Shown here: positions 40,101 through 46,588 of the stretch, piece after piece | How the letters are laid out: the number at the start of each line of letters is the position of its first letter | Numbering within the stretch: position 1 is the first letter of the stretch | Origin: Alphaproteobacteria bacterium | GTDB lineage: Bacteria > Pseudomonadota > Alphaproteobacteria > Sphingomonadales > JAKSBY01 | DNA length: 64,000 nucleotides | Direction: 5' to 3' | NCBI GenBank assembly: GCA_021774625.1 | Contig: JAJFIV010000007.1 | Location: 62,001 to 126,000 of the forward strand | Notes under the pieces: model-generated | What the model saw: the letters and a program-made list of their open reading frames with translations, nothing else | What the model was told of the DNA's origin: nothing | The model's database searches: none | Translations under genes and position numbers: made by a program

Positions 40101-41312
40101 ACGGTCATTGCATCTGTTCTTAACGTGGCCGGCGCCACCGATGTCTCCACGCCGCAGACAATCACTATTGCCGATGACGAAACCCAGCCGAACCTCACCC
40201 TTGCCGTCGATCAGAATGTAATCGCTGAAAATGGCGGTGTGGCTGTTGTCACGGCAAGCCTTGACCTGATATTTTCCAGCAATGTAACGGCAACCCTGAA
40301 CCTAACGGGAACGGCCACAGGGGGCGGCACCGATTACACCCTTTCAACGGTCAACATCCTGATCCCGGCGGGTTCAACCAGTGATACGGTCACCATCACG
40401 GCCCAGGATGACACTATTTTCGAGGGCGATGAGACCGTGATTGTCACTGCAACTGCTGTCACCGGCGCCACCGATGCATCCTCACCGCAGACGATAACCA
40501 TTTTGGAGAACGATCCTTTACCCAGCGCCAGTTTCACGGTAAGCGCAGGCTCCTTTTCCGAGGAAGGGGGGGCGGTGCAATTCAACGTCACTCTTTCCCA
40601 TCCGTCGACCCAAACCGTCACAGTCCCCATCGCTATCGGTCATTCTAATGGCGCCGCGCCCGGTGACTACTCCTTGTCCGCTTCATCGGTTATTTTGTCG
40701 CCGGGCCAGACGGCGGGTGCGCTGACTATTACCGGGATCAGCGATACAAATTATGAAAATTTGAATGAAACGCTCACGCTCTCCATCGGGGCGGGCATTG
40801 TTAATGCAATCGATGCCGGAACGCCGGCCAATGTGGATATCATCGATAACGATCTTGACCCCGGCGTGACATGCGCCAACGGCGGCACGCCCTTCCGCGA
40901 TACGACGCAGCAGCTCAGCACCAAATGCAACTGCCCGGCCAATTTCCGTGGTGATTTCTGCGAGATACCGAGCTTCAACTCGCCGGCCCTCTCCAGTCTC
41001 GTGCTGTCATCCGGCAGCATGAGTGAAAATGGCGGCATGGTGACCCTCACCGCCAATCTGAACAAGATTACCACGGGTTCGGTTACCGCAACCTTCGGCT
41101 TTACCGGCACGGCCATCAAGGATACAGATTATGTGGCCTCCTCAATCAGTATCACGATCCCCAACGGCAGTTCTTCGGGAACCCTCACCATCACAGGGCT
41201 TGACGATATGCTCACCGAGGGCAGCGAGACCGCCACTTTCACAGTGAGCGCCTATAATGGCGGGACCAATAACAGCAATCCGGAAACCCTGACCATTACC
41301 GATGACGACTAG
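37188..41312 (+). CDS. Inverse-autotransporter adhesin with Calx-beta repeats and an EGF-like module
   Basis: A 1374-residue surface protein starting at GTG 37188; no ATG is available in frame. The signal peptide SLSIFAVLASSLLILSC has a lipobox-like end (ILS-Cys24). An intimin/invasin-type barrel covers about residues 65-310, with NIGLVSRFRIRELENSLIG, VGGFFDINANNGTNRFGLG and YKRLSGWKRSS as family marks. From about residue 325 there are nine Calx-beta-like units with the EGDET and ITIADDET patterns. Between units eight and nine, residues about 1227-1262, is an EGF-like module (CANGG, then CNCPANFRGDFC). It probably exports its C-terminal repeats across the outer membrane for attachment. The stop lies four bases from the convergent gapR stop. 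Confidence 0.88.
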   Translation: MQNLTAKSLSIFAVLASSLLILSCQSPDLQQYASADKIREYARQVASQSDATGQAAKAASDLAFNTALTAAVNEPLENRKDFLGHPVDIDSTLRLSDGAKLSGDLDAIIPLGVSGADNVLSDQENRQWAVFLQPGLSIWRSSFEQTRYDFNIGLVSRFRIRELENSLIGVGGFFDINANNGTNRFGLGADWQYLGWYSSLNYYKRLSGWKRSSQGFDERALNGLSARFELPVLEQVKLGFDANRWWGGEFSDAVREQLGASVIYDITDWLRFEVGTQRETGGKQRFSAEFNVRPFGENFLGDKSGGDFYRRFDREKRIFVERRQNARVRLSLAQTAAVEGAAPTLFITLEEPAGYPVSATLVFTGSANADDFQLDEGITIRAGSSSVSIPVTLTDDDLFEGDETLIIAIATVAGGIDVSTPQTLTIQDNESPPTPAFATLASPNVTEAQGSVSITANLNGPAADDRVIDLAFDGTATREEDYSVASASIMIPAGEISGSLLITLIEDNVFEGDETIIISFGNNLTAQKSVAGLKKASAAGNDSITITIEENGSPPVLTLALDADSIPEMDGVATLSASLSHPTVLPVSVVLAIGGTATGNGTDYSLPENTISILPEALAGSLVLTTNDDEIFEGDETLHISAASVNNATDASTLQTLTITDDETAPAANPVLSLTVDAAIISETGGIATITASLDVPASEDVTVAFGLAGTATGGADYTASATNITIPAGGITGTLTLSSQDDTIFEGDETVSVSIASLTAATDVSTPQTITIADDETQPNLTLAVDQNVIAENGGVAVVTASLSGPAGTDIIVTFGLAGSAAEGPDYSLTPSPLTIPAGSITAQATLSATDDPAFEGDETVNLSVAAAPGATDVSTPQTITIADDETQPNLTLSVDQNVIAENGGVAILTANLSGPSATDVTVNLAFGGTAIGSGTDYSTSATTVTIPAGQTNGAVTVNAIDDGIFENAETVIASVLNVAGATDVSTPQTITIADDETQPNLTLAVDQNVIAENGGVAVVTASLDLIFSSNVTATLNLTGTATGGGTDYTLSTVNILIPAGSTSDTVTITAQDDTIFEGDETVIVTATAVTGATDASSPQTITILENDPLPSASFTVSAGSFSEEGGAVQFNVTLSHPSTQTVTVPIAIGHSNGAAPGDYSLSASSVILSPGQTAGALTITGISDTNYENLNETLTLSIGAGIVNAIDAGTPANVDIIDNDLDPGVTCANGGTPFRDTTQQLSTKCNCPANFRGDFCEIPSFNSPALSSLVLSSGSMSENGGMVTLTANLNKITTGSVTATFGFTGTAIKDTDYVASSISITIPNGSSSGTLTITGLDDMLTEGSETATFTVSAYNGGTNNSNPETLTITDDD
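39471..40261 (+). repeat. Near-identical DNA repeats inside the adhesin gene
   Basis: A segment of about 128 bases beginning GCCACCGATGTCTCCACGCC occurs at 39471-39598 and, with no differences seen, at 40134-40261. A third copy begins at 39801 with a few changes (for example CTTTGTCC for CCCTTGCC). Spacing is 330 and 333 bases, one Calx-beta unit each. It encodes the junction ATDVSTPQTITIADDETQPN plus the next unit's start. The rest of these units has drifted, so the identical parts point to recent duplication or gene conversion. Confidence 0.92.
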
Positions 41313-41316
41313 ACAC

Positions 41317-41580
41317 CTAGGATTCTTCTCTTTGGCCGGCTGTTTCAATGGCATGCAAATAGGTGTCGACCAGCATTTCCAGCTCGCGCCGGGCGTTGCC
41401 ATCCATTTTGCGGAGCCGGACCACCTGACGCATGACTTTGGGATCGAAGCCCATGGCCTTGGCTTCGGAATAGACTTCCTTGATATCATCGGCAATGCCG
41501 CGTTTTTCCTCTTCGAGCCGTTCCACCCGCTCGATAAATTTACGCAACTGATCACCCGCAATGCCGCCAGAACTGGCCAT
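41317..41580 (-). CDS. gapR: Nucleoid-associated protein GapR (DUF2312)
   Basis: An 87-residue DNA-binding protein that, in Caulobacter, binds overtwisted DNA ahead of forks and RNA polymerase and stimulates gyrase. [20 protein letters not shown], then [20 protein letters not shown] and [17 protein letters not shown], gives the family's long coiled-coil helix and basic clamp. Length is typical. A longer antisense-compatible frame here is a shadow. It is convergent with the adhesin gene, 172 bases from the next gene; that gap shows nothing clear beyond AT-rich stretches. Confidence 0.95.
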   Translation of the reverse strand: MASSGGIAGDQLRKFIERVERLEEEKRGIADDIKEVYSEAKAMGFDPKVMRQVVRLRKMDGNARRELEMLVDTYLHAIETAGQREES

Positions 41581-41752
41581 AAGAAAGTCTCCAAAAATTT
41601 GATCCGGTCAAGAGCGGCGCACTCTAATGGAGATCGCTGCAAGAACACAATAGGACCCGTAAAATATTTTTACACCGCATCTTATTGCAGCCATAAATCC
41701 CCGCCGAATTTATCTCGCTGGTCAGTCTGGCAAAGGAATTACAGCACTTGAA

Positions 41753-42226
41753 CTAAAGCCAGCGGCGAACCTTGGCCTGATACTGCCGGTACGTGTCGCC
41801 GAATTTGTCCGTGAGGTATATTTCCTCGCGGGCAATGACGCCGTGGCGCAGCAGCAGATACAATACCGGCAGCAGGATGAAATTCCAGCCATTGCCGGAT
41901 GCAATGCCAAGGCCGGTGAAGAAAATCAGAAAGGCGGAATAAATAGGGTTGCGGGAATAGGCGTAAAGGCCAGTGGTGACCAAGGTTTCGGTCGGTTTCC
42001 AGGTTTCCACATTGGTCCCTTTTTTATGGAAATATCCCGCAGAACCGATGATGACGGCCCCCGCAATTCCCATCATCCCCATCCCTGCCCAGTAAAGTAA
42101 AACCGGGCGGACAAAGGAAACGGGCCAGAAATATTCCGCCGCCAGCGCCGCAAGAAACAGCCCTAGCATAATCAATGGCGGGCTGGCGATGACCCTGGCA
42201 TGGTCCGGCGGGTTTGTTTGCGGCAT
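41753..42226 (-). CDS. Isoprenylcysteine/phospholipid methyltransferase-family membrane protein
   Basis: A 157-residue product from the ATG at 42226 (GGGGAAGAG upstream) with four hydrophobic helices. The C-terminal half carries the ICMT/PEMT-fold marks GLYAYSRNPIYSAFLIFFTG, a Glu pair in VIAREEIYLTDKFGDTY, and a terminal RRWL. It is predicted to methylate a membrane lipid or small molecule using SAM; the substrate is unknown. The start codon lies 72 bases from the inverted-repeat element. Confidence 0.85.
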   Translation of the reverse strand: MPQTNPPDHARVIASPPLIMLGLFLAALAAEYFWPVSFVRPVLLYWAGMGMMGIAGAVIIGSAGYFHKKGTNVETWKPTETLVTTGLYAYSRNPIYSAFLIFFTGLGIASGNGWNFILLPVLYLLLRHGVIAREEIYLTDKFGDTYRQYQAKVRRWL

Positions 42227-42298
42227 ACTCTTCCCCTTTCCCCGTATATTTTTTGGCGGCGGCGGCATGATGTTCAAGGGTTATAGCAAAATGGGCGC

Positions 42299-42566
42299 CT
42301 AGAGTCTTTTCGGAATAGATTGACGCAATTTGATGGCCGGAGAGGGCTGTTCGGTCAGGCGCGGCCTGCCGCACGTTGCGGCGCATGGGGCAATGGCCGC
42401 AACGCAGCCGGGCAGCCCTCTCCGGTCACCCGGGGCCGGGATGCTTTTGGACTGTGGCTGCGTTGCCTTCCCTCGCCGATGCGCCGCATCGGTCTCGGAA
42501 AGACGCCTTGCCACAGTCCAAAATCATCCCGGTCAAATGGGTCAATCTATTCCGAAAAGACTCTAG
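42299..42566. mobile_element. 268-bp MITE-like element with nested inverted repeats
   Basis: Perfect 25-bp terminal inverted repeats begin CTAGAGTCTTTTCGGAATAG (42299-42323 and 42542-42566) and continue imperfectly inward to about 37 bases. Inside are two large stems: CCGGAGAGGGCTG (42337-42349) with CAGCCCTCTCCGG (42413-42425), and a 23-bp stem 42436-42458 with 42510-42532 containing one mismatch. Smaller hairpins CGTTGCGGC and CGATGCGCCGCATCG lie within them. No transposase is encoded; the open frames here are products of the repeats. The 494-base gap 42227-42720 holds this element and the promoter of the next gene. Confidence 0.8.
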
Positions 42567-42666
42567 AAAACGACACACCTGAATTCTTTGCCTGTGCTTT
42601 TGAATCCGGCTGGGCGATAGCGGCAAAGGCCACCCATCGGCAAAAGCGCCAGGGGATATTTGGCAC

Positions 42667-42694
42667 TTGCATCCTTGGTGTAAGTTTTTATGAT
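42667..42694 (+). promoter_or_regulatory. Promoter candidate for the YjdF-like gene
   Basis: TTGCAT (42667-42672), 16-base spacer, TATGAT (42689-42694), 26 bases before the start codon and before the ribosome-binding site GGGGAGG. Boxes are close to consensus. Confidence 0.5.
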
Positions 42695-42720
42695 CAAAGA
42701 AGTTTTTCGGGGAGGCAAAC

Positions 42721-43440
42721 ATGGCTATATCACGGAATAAATTCCTTTTTATCCTGACAGGTCTGTTTGCCGTCGAATGGGCTCTCCTGGCAATTTCTCC
42801 CCATGACCGGGCGGACTGGGCGCTGGAAAATATTCTGGTGTTTGTGACGGTTGCCGTGCTGGCGCTCAGTTACCGGACGTTCCCGCTTTCCCGCATCTCA
42901 TACGGCCTGATTTTTATCTTTTTGTGCCTGCACGAGGTTGGCGCCCATTATACCTATGCCGAAGTCCCGTATAATGACTGGACCCGTTCGCTGTTCGGGA
43001 CATCACTGAACGATATGCTGGGGCTGGAACGCAATCATTTCGACCGGGTGATCCATTTTTTCTATGGCCTATTGCTGTTTTATCCGGTGCGGGAGCTTTT
43101 TGTGCGGATTGCCGATGCCAAAGGGTTCTGGGCCTATACGCTGCCGGTGCATATTGTCATGTCGACCTCGATGATTTTCGAGTTGTTTGAATGGGTAGTC
43201 GCGGAAATTTTCGGCGGCGACCTCGGCATGGCCTATCTCGGTACACAGGGGGATGTCTGGGATGCCCATAAGGATATGGTGCTGGCGAGCTTTGGAGCTA
43301 TCATCGCCATGGTGATTGTGGTTTTAATCAATCTCGGCCTGAAACGGGATGTGGCCCGCGAATGGTGGGAAAGCCTGAGCGTGAAACACCCGGAACCGCT
43401 CGGCGAAGAAGCCATCAACAAGCCCCTGCCAAATGTTTAG
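42721..43440 (+). CDS. DUF2238 / YjdF-family inner-membrane protein
   Basis: A 239-residue membrane protein with six hydrophobic segments. The family pattern is clear in IFIFLCLHEVGAHYTYAEVP, NHFDRVIHFFYGLLLFYPVR, STSMIFELFEWVVAEIFGG and GTQGDVWDAHKDMVLASFGA. Conserved His, Glu and Asp in these membrane segments suggest metal or proton binding, but no activity is known. The start is ATG at 42721 with GGGGAGG six bases upstream. It is 15 bases before the MscS gene, so the two probably share a transcript. Confidence 0.93.
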   Translation: MAISRNKFLFILTGLFAVEWALLAISPHDRADWALENILVFVTVAVLALSYRTFPLSRISYGLIFIFLCLHEVGAHYTYAEVPYNDWTRSLFGTSLNDMLGLERNHFDRVIHFFYGLLLFYPVRELFVRIADAKGFWAYTLPVHIVMSTSMIFELFEWVVAEIFGGDLGMAYLGTQGDVWDAHKDMVLASFGAIIAMVIVVLINLGLKRDVAREWWESLSVKHPEPLGEEAINKPLPNV

Positions 43441-43455
43441 GCCGTAGACTGATCA

Positions 43456-44844
43456 ATGGAGAGACGTGTGTTGGCGAAAAAATGGATCGCTCTGCTGGCC
43501 CTTTTGATGGTTTCCATAACGATGTGGCAGATGGGCTCCGCCTCTTCCGCTCTGGCGCAGGCTGCATTGCCAAACCTGCAGGAAGCGGACAATAAACAAG
43601 AAAATTCGGGAAAAGAGGCGGGTCAGGCCGCGCTGGAGCGCATTCGCGCCGGCATCGATCAGATCGCCGATACGATCACCAACCAGCCAAAGGAAGTGCT
43701 GATCCGAAAGGGGGCCTATTCCGCCGGTGTTCTTCTGTTGATCTTCTTCCTGCGCTGGCTCGCCGGCTATCTGACGGACCGCATTGTCGGGCAACTGCAA
43801 AAGCATTCCAGTTGGGAAAAGGGCAAGAGACGGCTGATCAAAACCGAATCAATCCTGCGAAAAAGCGCCAGCAGTATTCTTGTTATTATCGGATTTGCCG
43901 CGATAGCCCAAATTTGGGGCATGGATATAATTGCGCTGATTGTGGACGATGTCCGGATCGCAGGCAATCTGATCACCATTATATTAATTTTGAGCTTGGG
44001 CTTTTTAGCTTGGTTCGCTCTCAATAAAAGCATTGAATTTTTCTTTTTACCCCGGGTGCATTCGCAGGAACTCTCAGGCAATTCGGCCCGCACCCAGACA
44101 CTCATTCCCCTGATGCAGGGCGTTACCCGTATCACCGTTTTTACCTTTACCATGCTTTTGCTGCTGTCGGAACTCGGATTGAATATCACCCCTCTGCTGG
44201 CCGGCGCCGGGATTATCGGTCTGGCCATTGGTTTCGGGTCGCAGACGCTGGTGAAGGATTTTCTGACCGGCGCCATGATCCTGATCGAAGATGCCATGAC
44301 CATCGGCGATTTTGTCCAGATCGCCGGCCATGAGGGGCGGATCGAGCAGATGCGCATGCGCACCGCCTGGCTGCGCGATCTCGAAGGCGTTGTCCATGTG
44401 GTGCCATACAGCGAAATCAAAACCATCAAAAATTATGCCAAGGAGCATGCCTTCGCCGTGATGGATATTGGGGTCGCATACCGGGAAGATGTGGACAATG
44501 TGATGAAGGTCATTACCGAGGTCGGCGCAGCATTGCGGGAACAGTCAGATTTTAAAAACAGGATTGTCGAAGAACTCCAGATTATGGGCCTCGACCGGTT
44601 CGAGGACAGCGCGGTTATTATCCGCGCCCGGATCAAGACCAAACCGCTGGAACAATGGAATGTCCGCCGCGCCTTTAATAAATTGCTGAAAAAACGATTC
44701 GATGAGGAAGGTATTGAAATACCCTTTCCGCACCGGACCCTTTATCTCGGCCACAGGGAAAACCAGGGCAGCGCCGCACTGGAAATCCGCCAGGGTGAAA
44801 AGAAGGAACCCGAGGGTGGCAAGCCTGAAAAGAAAAAAGAATAA
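43456..44844 (+). CDS. MscS-family mechanosensitive channel
   Basis: A 462-residue inner-membrane protein with signal-like N-terminus (LALLMVSITMWQ then ALAQA) and a periplasmic domain to about residue 80. Membrane helices follow, then the pore-lining segment ITPLLAGAGIIGLAIGFGSQ, followed by TLVKDFLTGAMILIEDAMTI and the cytoplasmic beta domain. The tail is Lys/Glu-rich. Such channels vent solutes on osmotic downshock; the extended N-terminal portion places it among mid-sized MscS paralogues rather than MscS itself. The RBS is GGAGAG before ATG. Confidence 0.93.
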   Translation: MERRVLAKKWIALLALLMVSITMWQMGSASSALAQAALPNLQEADNKQENSGKEAGQAALERIRAGIDQIADTITNQPKEVLIRKGAYSAGVLLLIFFLRWLAGYLTDRIVGQLQKHSSWEKGKRRLIKTESILRKSASSILVIIGFAAIAQIWGMDIIALIVDDVRIAGNLITIILILSLGFLAWFALNKSIEFFFLPRVHSQELSGNSARTQTLIPLMQGVTRITVFTFTMLLLLSELGLNITPLLAGAGIIGLAIGFGSQTLVKDFLTGAMILIEDAMTIGDFVQIAGHEGRIEQMRMRTAWLRDLEGVVHVVPYSEIKTIKNYAKEHAFAVMDIGVAYREDVDNVMKVITEVGAALREQSDFKNRIVEELQIMGLDRFEDSAVIIRARIKTKPLEQWNVRRAFNKLLKKRFDEEGIEIPFPHRTLYLGHRENQGSAALEIRQGEKKEPEGGKPEKKKE

Positions 44845-44906
44845 ACCTGCCGCGCCTCCCCAAACGCCGCCTGTTAAGAACCCGTTAAGAAAGGTGAGGG
44901 TATATT

Positions 44907-45012
44907 GTCCGTGATGGGATCTTGAGCAGACTTACTGACTTCGCTCGATCCTACTCACTCTGTATGACGCCTCCCTGTTGGACTGAGCCGTGCTTGTCAC
45001 GGCTCATTTTTT
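44907..45012 (+). ncRNA. Possible small RNA between mscS and hsp20
   Basis: The 140 bases after the mscS gene carry a TATATT box at 44901-44906, an imperfect stem (GGATC..TTGAGC with GCTC.GATCC, about 44917-44952), a single-stranded C-rich CGCCTCCCTG stretch, and a textbook terminator. This layout resembles a trans-acting small RNA whose CCTCCC could pair with ribosome-binding sites. The -35 is poor, so the region might be only an mscS 3' leader. Low certainty. Confidence 0.35.
44984..45012 (+). terminator. Strong intrinsic terminator
   Basis: TGAGCCGTG (44984-44992), loop CTTGT, CACGGCTCA (44998-45006), then six T residues. It is a perfect 9-bp stem on the plus strand, 140 bases past the mscS stop. 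The distance from the stop is long for a simple mscS terminator. Confidence 0.92.
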
Positions 45013-45033
45013 GAGTATGAACCCAAATGGAAA

Positions 45034-45058
45034 GGGCCCGCCCAATATGGGCAGGCCC
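45034..45058 (-). terminator. Terminator candidate for hsp20
   Basis: GGGCCCGCCCA and TGGGCAGGCCC pair over ten of eleven positions around an ATA loop. On the minus strand it is followed by TTTCC, 22 bases past the hsp20 stop. The stem is GC-rich with a short T-tract. Confidence 0.65.
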
Positions 45059-45079
45059 GGTTTCGTTAAGATAAGGCCG

Positions 45080-45538
45080 TTAAGCCGCTTTCTTTCCGAT
45101 GCTTTTCAGTTTGCTTTTCGCACCGATAGTGATCTTGCGGGGGCGCTTATGCTCGGGAATTTCCCGGACAAGATCAATATTCAGCAGGCCGTTCTCAAAG
45201 GTCGCATCAAGAACCTTGATGTTTTCCGCCAGTTCAAACTGGCGTTCAAAGGCCCGCTTGGCGATGCCCCGGTGCAGGAATTCACGCTCCTGATCACCGT
45301 CAGACGCTTTCGCCGTCACGATCAGGCTGTTTTCCTGAACGGTGATATCGAGATCAGCGGGATCAAATCCAGCCACCGCCATGGTGATCCGGTATTCGTC
45401 TTCAGCCGTTTTTTCGATGTTATAGGGCGGATAAGCCACTTCACTTGCATCAAGTTGGCTCAGCGACTCGGTCAGGCGCCGAAGATTTTCAAAACCAATA
45501 GAAGACCGTAACAGGGGAGTAAAATCGAATGTACGCAT
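45080..45538 (-). CDS. Hsp20 / IbpA-like small heat-shock protein
   Basis: ATP-independent holdase that keeps unfolding proteins soluble. The 152-residue product starts MRTFDFTPLLRSSIGFENL, like alphaproteobacterial IbpA. The alpha-crystallin domain is about residues 35-130 (YRITMAVAGFDPADLDI, FENGLLNIDLVREIP), with an IGAKSKLKS tail. A GTG codon directly before the ATG is also in frame; AGGAGG lies nine bases from the ATG. It has a heat-shock-type promoter and a 100-base leader. Confidence 0.95.
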   Translation of the reverse strand: MRTFDFTPLLRSSIGFENLRRLTESLSQLDASEVAYPPYNIEKTAEDEYRITMAVAGFDPADLDITVQENSLIVTAKASDGDQEREFLHRGIAKRAFERQFELAENIKVLDATFENGLLNIDLVREIPEHKRPRKITIGAKSKLKSIGKKAA

Positions 45539-45640
45539 CACGTATATCCTCCTTTGAGCGATAGTGATTTCAAATGACCCGCATCAAGCCGGGCCGGTTC
45601 AACCATCCGGACCCATCATTGGCGACCGGACGCAGAATAA

Positions 45641-45668
45641 ATGTAGGAAGAATTTTTTTTGCGTCAAG
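45641..45668 (-). promoter_or_regulatory. Heat-shock (sigma-32-type) promoter of hsp20
   Basis: Minus-strand CTTGAC (45668-45663), 15-base spacer, CCTACAT (45647-45641), matching the RpoH pattern CTTGAA-N13-17-CCTATAT. Transcription from here would give a leader of about 95 bases. Such leaders in alphaproteobacterial small heat-shock genes often fold as ROSE thermosensors, but I found no clear anti-ribosome-binding-site pairing here. Confidence 0.65.
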
Positions 45669-45750
45669 GGGTGGCCTTAACCTCCCATATACGGCTATGA
45701 AGTATTATAAGTGCAACGCGACGCCGTTAAATTGCAGGTAGGCCGGTATA

Positions 45751-46230
45751 TTGAGCCGCAAAAAAGACAATCAGCCCGCGATCAAGCCAGCCGTGGTGGA
45801 CAAAACATACCGCGAAGCCGTCGCCCTTGCCGAAGAAGCCTCCATCTATTTCCGTGATCAGGGACTGAAAGACAAAACAGATCTGGAAACCGTTGACCGG
45901 TCGATTTATGTGGCGGAAAGCCTCAGGGTCTCCACCCGGCTGATGCATGCCATTTCCTGGCTGATGACGCAAATGGCGGTGGAAGCCGGTGAAATCACCA
46001 GGGAGGATGCCGCCAAATCAACCAATATGTTAGGCGGCAAGGATATCTGCTTGGGCGAACCCGACCATTCCACTGAAAATATGCCGGATGCGATGCTGGC
46101 TATGATGGCAAAAAGCGCCAATATCTATGAACGCGCCATGCATCTGGAAACGCTGCTGACCGGCAAAGCGAAAAATGGCGGCAAGAATCCTGTTGCCCGC
46201 ATGATCTTGAAGCTGGAATCCGAATATTAG
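45751..46230 (+). CDS. rcdA: RcdA/DUF1465 family protein
   Basis: A 159-residue helical protein of the DUF1465 family, to which Caulobacter RcdA, a protease adaptor for ClpXP, belongs. Conserved sequence includes EAVALAEEASIYFRDQG, ISWLMTQMAVEAGEITREDA and ERAMHLETLLTGKA. The start is TTG at 45751: a stop lies 12 bases upstream and the next Met is deep in the protein. AGGTAGG is upstream. RcdA in Caulobacter helps deliver CtrA to degradation; whether this protein does so depends on CpdR/PopA partners not seen here. Confidence 0.8.
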   Translation: MSRKKDNQPAIKPAVVDKTYREAVALAEEASIYFRDQGLKDKTDLETVDRSIYVAESLRVSTRLMHAISWLMTQMAVEAGEITREDAAKSTNMLGGKDICLGEPDHSTENMPDAMLAMMAKSANIYERAMHLETLLTGKAKNGGKNPVARMILKLESEY

Positions 46231-46248
46231 AACCGGATATGCTCCAGG

Positions 46249-46476
46249 CTATTTTTTCAGCTTGAAATTACCGAAACGCTTGTTGAAGCGGGCCACCTGC
46301 CCGCCGGCATCCACAAGTTTCTGACTGCCGCCGGTCCAGGCCGGATGCGAGGACGGATCAATATCCAGCGTCAGCGTGTCGCCTTCCGATCCCCATGTGG
46401 AACGGGTTTCATACGTCGTGCCATTGGTCATGGCGACTTTAATCATATGATAATCAGGATGGATATCTTTTTTCAT
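46249..46476 (-). CDS. rpmE: 50S ribosomal protein L31
   Basis: A 75-residue ribosomal protein beginning [20 protein letters not shown], with ATG at 46476 and GGAGAG upstream. It is the zinc-free form: the CxxC pair of the other L31 class is absent, and the C end reads [17 protein letters not shown]. The frame is open to 46554, but the family start is clear. Convergent with rcdA (18 bases between stops) and divergent from the ABC exporter. Confidence 0.96.
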   Translation of the reverse strand: MKKDIHPDYHMIKVAMTNGTTYETRSTWGSEGDTLTLDIDPSSHPAWTGGSQKLVDAGGQVARFNKRFGNFKLKK

Positions 46477-46588
46477 CTGGGCTCTCCGGAACTGCGAGGC
46501 GACTGTATAGCCATGGCAACCGGGGAAGGCAAGATTCTTTTTGTCTCTTTCCATTGCCGGGGGCGGCGGGGCTTGTTATAGCCGGTCG

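Noticed and set aside
37188-41312. Regular spacing of repeats looked like a CRISPR array at first glance.
   Set aside because: Unit length is about 330 bases, in frame with a protein, without spacers or a leader; it is an adhesin repeat region.
42299-42514. Open frames of 70 to 145 codons on both strands in the inverted-repeat element.
   Set aside because: They arise from the repeats and end at repeat boundaries, with no conserved product.
42721-43440. Idea that the YjdF-like gene is a transposase partner of the adjacent inverted-repeat element.
   Set aside because: The protein is a multi-helix membrane protein with no nuclease motif.
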